Positions 1 through 6,615 of a DNA stretch of 8,188 nucleotides are shown here, piece after piece (position 1 is the first letter of the stretch; each line of letters opens with the position of its first letter). Source of the DNA: JBFFSQ01 sp041572275 (GTDB lineage Bacteria > Pseudomonadota > Gammaproteobacteria > SZUA-229); assembly GCA_041572275.1 (NCBI GenBank), contig JBFFSQ010000133.1, forward strand, positions 1 through 8,188. Reading direction: 5' to 3'. A model generated the notes under the pieces. The model had not been told where the DNA came from and did no database searches. It saw only the letters and a list, made by a program, of their open reading frames with translations. The translations under genes were made by a program, and so were the position numbers.

Positions 1-189
1 ATCATAAAGTAATCGCGTACCATTCGGGTCTTCAAAAACCAGGGCACGATCACGACTGCAAAATTCACCATCATGACTACCAAGGGGCGTAACTTTTACA
101 TTAGATGCAAAAGCATACGGTGATAGACAACAGGAAAAGCTTACGAATAAAGTGGATAGAATGAGGGGAAGTTTAATTTTCTTTGTCAC
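1..189 (-). CDS. MBL-fold metallo-hydrolase, secreted, N-terminal fragment (runs off left edge)
   Basis: This reading frame begins with GTG at 189-187 and stays open to the window edge, giving 63 residues. AGAGG lies 8 bases upstream of the GTG. An in-frame TAA further upstream, with no ATG in between, fixes the start. Residues 3-22 form a basic then hydrophobic signal peptide, and AFA at 26-28 fits signal peptidase I cleavage. The mature start (VKVTPLGSHDGEFCSRDRAL, then FEDPNGTRLLYD) resembles the first beta strands of a group of exported metallo-beta-lactamase-fold hydrolases. The metal-binding HxHxDH motif would lie beyond the edge and is not visible. The family assignment therefore rests on the N-terminal pattern only, and the substrate is unknown. 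Confidence 0.72.
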   Translation of the reverse strand, partial: MTKKIKLPLILSTLFVSFSCCLSPYAFASNVKVTPLGSHDGEFCSRDRALVFEDPNGTRLLYD

Positions 190-318
190 TTGTTGTACCT
201 CTGAGAAGATTGGTATTATTGATTATGTCATAGTCGATATACACTAATACAGAATACCTGTTTTGTTTTGTTTTTTTCTAGCACCATGTAATTGTACACT
301 TTTTAACCAGAAACAGAC

Positions 319-351
319 TTGAGTACGATTAAATTCAAGATAAAGTATAAT
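319..351 (+). promoter_or_regulatory. Possible promoter of the plus-strand cassette
   Basis: TATAAT at 346-351 is a perfect -10 hexamer about 95 bases before the start codon at 448. The only -35-like hexamer nearby is TTGAGT at 319-324, which is 21 bases away and wider than the usual 16-18. The call therefore rests on the -10 element alone, in a region where AT richness makes chance matches common. Confidence 0.3.
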
Positions 352-434
352 TAATAGTACAACATAACAATAGTCATATAGACACAGCATCATCTAAGCA
401 TTACGATCCAACTACAACAGCACAACCCATAAAA

Positions 435-440
435 AAGGAG
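435..440 (+). promoter_or_regulatory. Strong ribosome binding site of the papain-like gene
   Basis: AAGGAG lies 7 bases before the ATG at 448. This is near-ideal spacing, supports 448 as the true start, and implies efficient translation of the first cassette gene. Confidence 0.75.
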
Positions 441-447
441 AATTAAA

Positions 448-1080
448 ATGGGAGCTAGTTATTCAGTAGGATCAAATGTTATTGGCCTCATTGTCAGAGG
501 CAAGCACAACGACAAACACAGACCAGGCAAGATGGAACAACACGCTGACTGTATTTTGCCAGGAGGTGAACCAGTTGGGTTTTATGGTGGAGGTGGAGAT
601 GCCTCAAGTGGCTCAAGCGGATCTAGTTTTGGCAGTTCAATAGAATCTTGGGCCAATGGTCCCTCACTTTCATGGAACAACACTGGCCTTAATATGAAGG
701 GAACGGTAGCACATTATCAAGAGCTCCAAAAAATCCGCCCCATGTATCTGGACATTAATCTTGCAAAGAAATATAAAGTCAAGTCCACTGTGCTTTTGCT
801 AGAAGTCACGAAATCGCAAGCAGAACTATTTGTACAATACTGGAAAAACCTTAAACTCAATCCAGGTGCATTTAATATTCTAGGTGGCAATTGTTCAACC
901 CACGCCTCTGAGGCATTTGTGTCAGCTAAAGTGTCTACTTCTGGCATTCCAGGTTTAGATACACCCGACAATTTATATAGCCAATTAAAATCAAAGCACA
1001 CAGGAAGAGTCAGAGTATATAGTGGGCATGTGGGTGCAAAATATTTAGGTAAAAATAAATATGACCTGGTTATTGAATAA
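448..1080 (+). CDS. Papain-like cysteine protein with permuted NlpC/P60-type His...Cys order
   Basis: This is a 210-residue protein with no signal peptide and no clear membrane segment. Two motifs suggest a papain-like fold in permuted order: an early His at 32 (EQHADCIL, followed by PVGFYG) and a late Cys at 149 within GGNCSTHASEAF. A conserved-looking tail follows, with GIPGLDTPDNLY at 166-177. In circularly permuted NlpC/P60 and related enzymes (LRAT-like, PPPDE, YiiX-like) the His precedes the nucleophilic Cys in this way. Members cut peptide or isopeptide bonds or transfer acyl groups. Residues 47-64 form a low-complexity Gly/Ser stretch that probably loops out of the fold. The 3' end overlaps the next gene by 20 bases, so the two are likely co-translated. 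C149 as nucleophile and H32 as general base are inferred. The substrate is unknown: peptidoglycan peptide, protein or lipid are all possible. Confidence 0.6.
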   Translation: MGASYSVGSNVIGLIVRGKHNDKHRPGKMEQHADCILPGGEPVGFYGGGGDASSGSSGSSFGSSIESWANGPSLSWNNTGLNMKGTVAHYQELQKIRPMYLDINLAKKYKVKSTVLLLEVTKSQAELFVQYWKNLKLNPGAFNILGGNCSTHASEAFVSAKVSTSGIPGLDTPDNLYSQLKSKHTGRVRVYSGHVGAKYLGKNKYDLVIE

Positions 1081-1501
1081 CATTGTTAGTCCACGCTTTA
1101 TTAGCTCATATTGTTATTTAGCATTAATGCTTATAGGAGGTTGCGCAATGTCCGCAGATATCGAACTGAACTGGGAATGGCCCGCTGATCGAGTCATTGA
1201 AGATAGAATACTGATAAAAATTACAGACATAAGAAAAGCAAGCAGTGGTTTATTTGGAATCAAAAAGTCACCCTCACTGGCAAATAGCTTACCTGATCCA
1301 CAAGTCATCAGTGGTGTGGTAGTTAACTCCGGCAGCAGCATTGACACAAAAAGTGTAAAATTAGTTGCACCACAATTAGAAATTCAAGAAGTAAAAGCAG
1401 GTTCATATGTTATGTTGGGCATAGTTTCCAGTACTATTTGCATATGCATAGCACCTGTCGACAACAAAGAAACTGATTTAAGCAGCATAAGCTGCCCATA
1501 A
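1061..1501 (+). CDS. Unrecognised small protein, probable lipoprotein
   Basis: This is a 146-residue product from ATG 1061, overlapping the upstream gene by 20 bases. With this start, residues 12-27 are a basic then hydrophobic segment ending in LIGGC at 24-28. That is a plausible lipobox with C28 as the lipidated residue. The remaining roughly 118 residues look beta-rich (ELNWEWPADR, ILIKITDIRK, then alternating hydrophobic strands) and contain Cys at 127, 129 and 145. I recognise no family. An alternative start is ATG 1148, which has a perfect AGGAGG 7 bases upstream and would give a 117-residue protein with no signal. The start, and so the compartment, is unresolved. The overlap with the papain-like gene suggests a partner or protective protein for it, which is inference. 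Confidence 0.6.
   Translation: MTWLLNNIVSPRFISSYCYLALMLIGGCAMSADIELNWEWPADRVIEDRILIKITDIRKASSGLFGIKKSPSLANSLPDPQVISGVVVNSGSSIDTKSVKLVAPQLEIQEVKAGSYVMLGIVSSTICICIAPVDNKETDLSSISCP
1135..1140 (+). promoter_or_regulatory. AGGAGG Shine-Dalgarno match before alternative start 1148
   Basis: A perfect AGGAGG sits 7 bases before an in-frame ATG at 1148. The same bases encode the two glycines of the LIGGC lipobox if translation starts at 1061. The site may therefore be a real internal initiation signal or a coincidence of the lipobox codons. Confidence 0.4.
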
Positions 1502-1507
1502 TAGCCA

Positions 1508-2290
1508 GTGTTAATCAGCCTCCTGATATTCATTGCATTAATTTATATTGTTGTTTTGGTGACCCTGTACTTATATCAGGACAGGTTACTTTTTATCGGT
1601 GCAAAACCAGGTTATCTGGCTTATATAAAACTTGAAAACGACACGCAACCACTTATTTCCAATAATCACTTATTGCAAGGATGGAAAGTAGAATGCAAGT
1701 CATCCAATACAGATATTGTAGCAATCTACTTTGGAGGTAATGCAGAAGACACAAGCAATATGCTTAGCGTATTAAAAAAGCTAACCATTAATTCGGCCTA
1801 CACTTTCAATTATAGAGGTTATGGTTTGAGCGAAGGCTACCCCAGTGAACAAAGCATATACCAGGACGCATTGACTATCTATCAGCATGTAATAAACAAC
1901 TCTCCAGGTCATCGGATCGTTGTGATTGGGCACAGCTTAGGTTCGGCTGTAGCTGGCTATCTAGCCAGCAAGAGAAATATTCACAAACTTATTCTTCTTT
2001 CACCACTCAGCAGTGTTCCAGACATTATCAAAATACGCTTTAAAAACCTGATACCTAAAGCACTAGTTAAAAATAAGTTTGAGCTTAACAAACTTTCCAC
2101 TCAGATCACTGCTGAAACCCTGGTCATTATAGCACTTAGTGACTCAATTATTCCCAACCACCATTCATTAAACACCTACGAAAAAATTAGTTCAAACAAG
2201 AAACTGATTGAGATTTCCAATGCTAATCATAACAATCTATTATCATTTGACTGTACTATCGGAGACATAAATCTATTTATTCATAGTTAG
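1508..2290 (+). CDS. Membrane-anchored alpha/beta hydrolase (BEM46/ABHD-like)
   Basis: This 260-residue serine hydrolase has an N-terminal membrane anchor at about residues 2-22, followed by YQDRLLF, a usual junction in BEM46/ABHD13/ABHD17-type proteins. The hydrolase signatures appear in order: YFGGNAED at 74-81, NYRGYGLSEG at 101-110 (oxyanion region), and the nucleophile elbow GHSLG at 141-145 with S143. The likely acid is D212 in ALSDSIIP and the likely base is H241 in NANHNN, so the triad is complete. The substrate is unknown, with an ester or thioester most likely. The start is GTG at 1508. An in-frame TAG at 1502-1504 rules out anything longer, and no good ribosome site is visible. Since the previous stop is only 6 bases away, translational coupling is likely. 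Codon and base use are AT-rich, like the two genes before it. Confidence 0.8.
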   Translation: MLISLLIFIALIYIVVLVTLYLYQDRLLFIGAKPGYLAYIKLENDTQPLISNNHLLQGWKVECKSSNTDIVAIYFGGNAEDTSNMLSVLKKLTINSAYTFNYRGYGLSEGYPSEQSIYQDALTIYQHVINNSPGHRIVVIGHSLGSAVAGYLASKRNIHKLILLSPLSSVPDIIKIRFKNLIPKALVKNKFELNKLSTQITAETLVIIALSDSIIPNHHSLNTYEKISSNKKLIEISNANHNNLLSFDCTIGDINLFIHS

Positions 2291-2330
2291 ATAAAAGTTC
2301 AAAGTCTACTACTAACACTTAGAATCTCTC

Positions 2331-2543
2331 TTAATCGTTATCTCCATATTCATCAATCACATCCCTGGCTTTTTTCTCATCGTCATCATCGACACTTACC
2401 GACACAAAATCCATTGTAGCCAACTCACCGATACCACCTTGTAGGTAGTATCCGTCAACATAGGCATCAATACCATTTGCTTCTAGCATTCCTTTGACAA
2501 TATGCGCTTCTGTAATATTGGCTGCCCTGTAAACTTTAATCAT
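2331..2543 (-). CDS. DUF2007 domain protein (putative signal-transducing protein)
   Basis: This 70-residue cytoplasmic protein spans a single DUF2007 (PF09413) domain. The typical opening is present (MIKVYRAANITEAHIVKGML at 1-20, then EANGIDAYV), as is the mid motif YYLQGGIGEL at 32-41. An acidic strand and helix follow (VSVDDDDEKKARDVIDEY). The family is annotated as putative signal transducing from structure alone, and no ligand is established. I chose ATG 2543 because it matches the family's usual start. A GTG at 2561 would add six residues but has no ribosome site. It is the last gene of the minus-strand operon, 22 bases after the tandem redox gene. The C-terminus is unusually acidic (EYGDND). 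Confidence 0.82.
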   Translation of the reverse strand: MIKVYRAANITEAHIVKGMLEANGIDAYVDGYYLQGGIGELATMDFVSVSVDDDDEKKARDVIDEYGDND

Positions 2544-2565
2544 AATTTCAAGATCCACCACTTAT

Positions 2566-3198
2566 TCAAAAAAGTGCCAGCACATCTTTAGGGCGGGGCC
2601 CTTCCATACGCTTATAGCCATAATACACCAGCGGATAACCACCTATTCCTAGAGTTGATGTCATTGCTTTACGTTGTGATGATTTCTCAACATCTATCTC
2701 TAAAAAATCGACATCATTATCAGTCAGTGTTTCACGTATTTTTTTACAGTAACCACACCAACTAGCTGAATACATCACCAGACGATTACTGCCATCATCA
2801 TTAAAATGCTTATTCATATAATAGCGTTCAGATGAACTTAATACGTTGTTGCCATAGTTCATGGCCAGCGCAGACACTATACGATCTTTATAAAAACCAT
2901 AGGCACGTTCATTTCCGACAATAACATTTGGAAACGAATTAACACGACCGTATTCATCCCATAAGGCTTGATTAGTCTCATTGTTATCCAGAGGATGTAG
3001 TGAAAAATCTACACGACGCTGTTTTAATAGCCTTATAGTATCAGCGCATGGTTTTCCGCACTTGTCATGAGTAAACACCAGGGTTAGCGGATTATCCTGT
3101 TCATCAAATGCACCTTTTTGAGTCGAGAAGCTAAACAGATCAGGCTTGATGATATAAACCACACCGACAACCAGCGCCAGAATAATTAAATTCTTCAT
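2566..3198 (-). CDS. Membrane-anchored protein with two tandem glutaredoxin/thioredoxin-like domains
   Basis: This is a 210-residue protein. Residues 3-17 are a hydrophobic signal anchor, so the rest probably faces the periplasm. The first thioredoxin-like fold spans about 37-112, with cysteines C47 and C51 in KCGKPC and a probable cis-proline P90 in SFPNVIVG. The second spans about 137-210, with a canonical C148-C151 in SWCGYC and a cis-proline P189 in GGYPLVYYG. The second domain reads like a glutaredoxin. The first has three residues between its cysteines instead of two, so it may be a degenerate or specialised redox site. The likely role is thiol-disulfide exchange on a partner, possibly one encoded by this operon. 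GGAG lies 12 bases upstream of the ATG, a rather long spacing. Gaps to its neighbours are 59 and 22 bases. Confidence 0.75.
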   Translation of the reverse strand: MKNLIILALVVGVVYIIKPDLFSFSTQKGAFDEQDNPLTLVFTHDKCGKPCADTIRLLKQRRVDFSLHPLDNNETNQALWDEYGRVNSFPNVIVGNERAYGFYKDRIVSALAMNYGNNVLSSSERYYMNKHFNDDGSNRLVMYSASWCGYCKKIRETLTDNDVDFLEIDVEKSSQRKAMTSTLGIGGYPLVYYGYKRMEGPRPKDVLALF

Positions 3199-3257
3199 GT
3201 GCTTTGATTACTCCATTTTATATCGCTTAATTTTTTATTGTATATTTCGAGCGTCAA

Positions 3258-4625
3258 TCACTGTGTTTGCATCTTCTGGATAATCACACTTGTTGTATTA
3301 CCCTCTTGAGTGCCATCTGGGTAATGACGAATATAATCAAATACATCTGGTTGTTTCACTGTTACCATCTGGCCAGCATGAAGATCAGGTATATGGTAAG
3401 GCTCATTTTTCAACAACCCTTTGATTGTAGTGGCTGACCAGTGACTAATTTCGACCCACATCCACTCATTACCTCCATCAGGTGTTTCAAAGGGTGCTTT
3501 CACCTGAATATATTCACCCGGTTGTAAACCCGCATTAAAGATACTGCGAAGAGCCGGCAATTTTTCTTTAGCTTTTTTACTCGCTGCAAGAAGTTCATCA
3601 TTGTGGTTGATATAGCTAACAGAGTCTTCTGCACCAAATAGAGATGTGATCATGGCATCCTGTCTGGCATGCTCGTCATTACCGTCATAACGATTAAAGG
3701 TTATGTGGATCAGGCGGTTATAGGGATCACCCTCCTCCCATACGCCCTGTTGAAACGATAGACGTGCCACGCCAGTGGCATTATCACTGAGTGAATCGAT
3801 ATGTGAGTCACGCACAGTCGGGTGATTGATGGCTTTGATATCCAGATCAAATTCACCGACTTTATTAAACGTAGCACCTTCTGCCATAACCTGAGTAAAA
3901 AGATTAATAATATTTCCCATGGAACGATTCATTGACCAGGAAAAATTATCCACTACCACATCTGGTAATCCGAACTTTTGCATACCCAAACTGATAGCCC
4001 TGATAAACTCACCATCCTTGTAGGCATGGATAGTTATATGTGAAGAAATCACCGGTACACCCTTGTTCCAGTCTGTCAAACGACTTTTATGCCATTCATC
4101 TGGTGTGAATATTTGTCGTGTCATCTCATCCCACAACATACCTCCTGACTGGCGGGCAATGTCTTCAAGCAGCGTAGTAGCCTCATGCAAACCCACCCAG
4201 ACATACTGCTTTGGATACGAGAAATTTAATATCAGCGCCTGTTGAGACTGCTGTAATTGCTCAGCCTGTGCCTTAGTCAGTCCACGAGCCGAATACTTGA
4301 TAGCGTCTAATGTCGGTGGGCTATACTTTTTTTGTACATCAGTTTCCACGATAGCCTGCAAAACCGGGACTGTAGCGACATCAGGTAATTGATCAACCAG
4401 TTTAAATCTTGATTGCTGACTACCCAGCTGCTGCTTTAAAATCGCAAGCGGGTCTTTAACTGACTGGGGTAGAAAATACACAGCAAACTGATATTGAATA
4501 GAATCAGCCATCGGTGAACCTGCAGGTATCGCTTTCGGCTTAGATGCTGCTGATGTAAACATCGGCAACAGACCGATAAACATCACAATAACAACCAACG
4601 GGTTTTTATTTTTACTATTAACCAT
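3258..4625 (-). CDS. Secreted protein with C-terminal DUF2314 domain
   Basis: This is a 455-residue protein. Residues 1-27 are a signal peptide: Lys at 5 and 7, a hydrophobic core at about 9-23, and a cleavage site near TSAA at 24-27. The mature N-terminal part, about 30-335, is not recognised. It contains the segment GGMLWDEMTRQIFTPDEW and looks mixed alpha/beta. Residues about 339-445 match DUF2314: a helix with AASKKAKEKLPAL, then YIQVKAPFETPDG, EWMWVEI at 387-393, GLLKNEP, then a strand and VFDYIRHYPDG. Members are uncharacterised. DUF2314 occurs in cytoplasmic proteins, and here it is predicted to be exported. A TTG immediately upstream (4628) has slightly better spacing from an AGG and is an alternative start. 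The gene begins 11 bases after the DUF4824 gene, so co-transcription is very likely. Confidence 0.72.
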   Translation of the reverse strand: MVNSKNKNPLVVIVMFIGLLPMFTSAASKPKAIPAGSPMADSIQYQFAVYFLPQSVKDPLAILKQQLGSQQSRFKLVDQLPDVATVPVLQAIVETDVQKKYSPPTLDAIKYSARGLTKAQAEQLQQSQQALILNFSYPKQYVWVGLHEATTLLEDIARQSGGMLWDEMTRQIFTPDEWHKSRLTDWNKGVPVISSHITIHAYKDGEFIRAISLGMQKFGLPDVVVDNFSWSMNRSMGNIINLFTQVMAEGATFNKVGEFDLDIKAINHPTVRDSHIDSLSDNATGVARLSFQQGVWEEGDPYNRLIHITFNRYDGNDEHARQDAMITSLFGAEDSVSYINHNDELLAASKKAKEKLPALRSIFNAGLQPGEYIQVKAPFETPDGGNEWMWVEISHWSATTIKGLLKNEPYHIPDLHAGQMVTVKQPDVFDYIRHYPDGTQEGNTTSVIIQKMQTQ

Positions 4626-4636
4626 CAACCAATAAC

Positions 4637-5467
4637 CTATTTAATTAACTCAATCCATGGTTCAAGACGCTTGCCGAGATTTAACCGGACCTTGTACCTT
4701 GGTGGTATAGGCTCAGCCCTATAAGCATAATCAGCATCGTTGCCTATCAGATCGACCAGCACTTGTGAAAAAGGTAACGGCACATGCACCTCATCAATAT
4801 ATAAATGGTGAATAGTACCGGCAATCTCATCATCATCCCAGGTTAAACTGATCTCACCACGTAGCAGCATATATTTTGATTTATCTGAATATTTTTCTAG
4901 CAACACCTGCTTATCGAGACCAGCATCAATTGCATAGAGGCGCGTTTCCGAGACTTTCAGATCAACAAAGTGATCCTCATATTGCTTAATTTTTTTTGCC
5001 AGTGATTTGTCGCCAGGATCATTAGCGGCATTTTTACGCATTTGATCGAGCAGTTGTTCGGCAAATGTCAGTGTTTTTCGATAACTATCACCCTGATATT
5101 CCAGCACCAGTATGGCATCTATTGCATGTGTATCCCACTGGTAAAGATACTTGTCTTTATTACGTTTGATCTTATCTAAATCAAAACCCAGATTAGATAA
5201 CTTAACCTCATCTAACCAGGCTGGGTGCCTGTATCTACCATAGAAAAACCCCGACTCCATATCATCAGTCAGAACACGCCAGTTAAGTAAAACTCGAGTA
5301 CTACTGTCTTCATCCATTCTGGAATAGTACCTCTTCACAGTAAGTTCTCGTTCGGTTAGCTCTATACTCGACAACGGTTCACCAGAGCGATTATATGCAA
5401 CACCTGATAACACAACGATATTCGTTAACAGCAGCAACAAGATAGACGCAAGCATTAATCTAGGCAT
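4637..5467 (-). CDS. DUF4824 family membrane-anchored protein
   Basis: This 276-residue protein has an N-terminal hydrophobic segment at about 4-24 that is an anchor or an uncleaved signal. The rest is hydrophilic and probably periplasmic. Family-like features are LTERELTV at 37-44, a strand LNWRVL, WLDEVKLSNLGFD, and the C-terminal motif PRYKVRLNLGKRLEPWIELI. The ATG at 5467 overlaps the end of the DUF2157 gene by 8 bases. It has GGAGG at 5478-5474, 6 bases upstream and inside the preceding coding sequence, which indicates translational coupling. From memory, DUF4824 genes are commonly found next to DUF2157 genes, as here, so the two products probably work as a complex. The biochemical function is unknown. 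Confidence 0.78.
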   Translation of the reverse strand: MPRLMLASILLLLLTNIVVLSGVAYNRSGEPLSSIELTERELTVKRYYSRMDEDSSTRVLLNWRVLTDDMESGFFYGRYRHPAWLDEVKLSNLGFDLDKIKRNKDKYLYQWDTHAIDAILVLEYQGDSYRKTLTFAEQLLDQMRKNAANDPGDKSLAKKIKQYEDHFVDLKVSETRLYAIDAGLDKQVLLEKYSDKSKYMLLRGEISLTWDDDEIAGTIHHLYIDEVHVPLPFSQVLVDLIGNDADYAYRAEPIPPRYKVRLNLGKRLEPWIELIK

Positions 5468-6530
5468 GACTATCCTCCGACAACTGACTTTGTAAGCGAA
5501 TCCGTTTATATATAAATAACAACAACAACGAGGTTAAGGCGATCACCAGGAAGAACAAATACTTCGGCATAATATCCCACCACCAGTCAAACATCTTGGT
5601 GTACAAAAATAGCACGAAAAAAGCATTCGCAGTATTAATCACATCCGGCCATTGCTTGCGTATTCCCAACGCGATTAAAGCGGCGCTACCGACAAAACCA
5701 ATGAGCTGATAAAAACCTTCAATAATTGAAGTCGACCAGGTCAGGTAACTACCATAACCCCAGTTAGACAGGACCAGTACAGGTATAAAAAACATCAGAC
5801 ATCCAAATACTCGGTAGATGGGTACAAAGCCGCTGTAATGCCGTTGCTTAAACCAGAGAGGAATAGTGAAAATAATCAATGCGGGTACGAAAAAGTTTTC
5901 TGGACGTTCACCCACATATAGCCAGTACATCCCTGACCAACTACCAACACGTGCGGCGATAAATCCAGCCAGGGACAGAATACCCATCGCCAGCAACAAG
6001 CGCACGTCAAACGCATAGGCCAGCAAAAACCCATAAGCTGCCCACACCAGTAAGGCTTTATCCGAAGGCGTAATATTAAAAATCTGACCCAGCATCACCA
6101 GGTTAAGCACCAGGCAGGAAAAACTCACCATACTCAGCAGCTTGGCAAAATAACCCGTTGCTTCCCGCTGTGATACCCAATAGGTCATGAACAGCGTAAT
6201 CAGTGGCGCCGCAACCAGAATCGACACCTGTACTGATGTACTGATAAAACCCCAGAATTGATAAAATAGAAAAAACACACTGGCAGCCAGCGCCAGGGCG
6301 CCGCTAAATGAAGCGATTTTCATTCCCGTGGATAACTGTTTCTGACGCGAACTGGTATCAATATCGAACTTGTCAGTCAGCGACTTGAGCAAATCCTCAT
6401 GATACTGAGCCAGCGCTTCACGCTGCTCATTAGCGAGCTGCAGTACTTTATCTGCCTCGAGCAACTTTACTTCATCATAAAAGGCCTGAATCTGATCGGC
6501 TCTTATTTGCGCTTTTTGTTTATTGTCCAT
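5460..6530 (-). CDS. DUF2157-like multi-pass inner-membrane protein
   Basis: This is a 356-residue polytopic protein. Residues 1-65 are hydrophilic and helical, possibly coiled coil, and are followed by about ten hydrophobic segments near 70-92, 101-119, 130-150, 159-175, 177-193, 212-227, 238-255, 268-290, 300-312 and 323-341. The loop and helix near 310-330 (YTKMFDWWWDIMPKYLFF) and the overall layout are typical of DUF2157 proteins. It ends in a short basic then acidic tail. ATG 6530 is preceded by an in-frame TAA at 6534-6536 and has no strong ribosome site, so expression may be low. It is the first gene of the five-gene minus-strand operon and overlaps the DUF4824 gene. No transporter signature or catalytic motif is visible and no activity can be assigned. 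Confidence 0.75.
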   Translation of the reverse strand: MDNKQKAQIRADQIQAFYDEVKLLEADKVLQLANEQREALAQYHEDLLKSLTDKFDIDTSSRQKQLSTGMKIASFSGALALAASVFFLFYQFWGFISTSVQVSILVAAPLITLFMTYWVSQREATGYFAKLLSMVSFSCLVLNLVMLGQIFNITPSDKALLVWAAYGFLLAYAFDVRLLLAMGILSLAGFIAARVGSWSGMYWLYVGERPENFFVPALIIFTIPLWFKQRHYSGFVPIYRVFGCLMFFIPVLVLSNWGYGSYLTWSTSIIEGFYQLIGFVGSAALIALGIRKQWPDVINTANAFFVLFLYTKMFDWWWDIMPKYLFFLVIALTSLLLLFIYKRIRLQSQLSEDSHA

Positions 6531-6585
6531 AATTTATACGTTTTTATATTAGAAATCAGCGATAAACACACATCAATAAGGCTTG

Positions 6586-6615
6586 TTTATCATCGAACTT
6601 ATTTATTATTTTCAA
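6586..6615 (-). promoter_or_regulatory. Candidate promoter of the minus-strand operon
   Basis: On the minus strand, TTGAAA at 6615-6610 (5 of 6 matches to the -35 consensus) is followed 18 bases later by GATAAA at 6591-6586 (4 of 6 to the -10). This would start transcription about 45-50 bases before ATG 6530. It fits sigma-70 spacing but lies in very AT-rich sequence. Confidence 0.38.

Larger units (their letters stand above)
190..447. other. Divergent AT-rich intergenic region
   Basis: This 258-base gap separates the minus-strand MBL gene from the plus-strand cassette, so it should hold promoters for both. It contains a T-rich stretch at 260-278, but no hairpin adjoins it, so I do not call a terminator. 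A perfect TATAAT lies at 346-351. I see no tRNA, repeat array or convincing small ORF. Confidence 0.6.

Noticed and set aside
260..278. T-rich tract as a terminator
   Set aside because: No stable inverted repeat precedes it on the plus strand, and the genes on both sides diverge from here, so a terminator is not expected.
717..1347. Minus-strand ORFs of 94 and 77 codons inside the plus-strand cassette
   Set aside because: Both lie inside well-supported plus-strand genes, show no recognisable domain and have no operon context.
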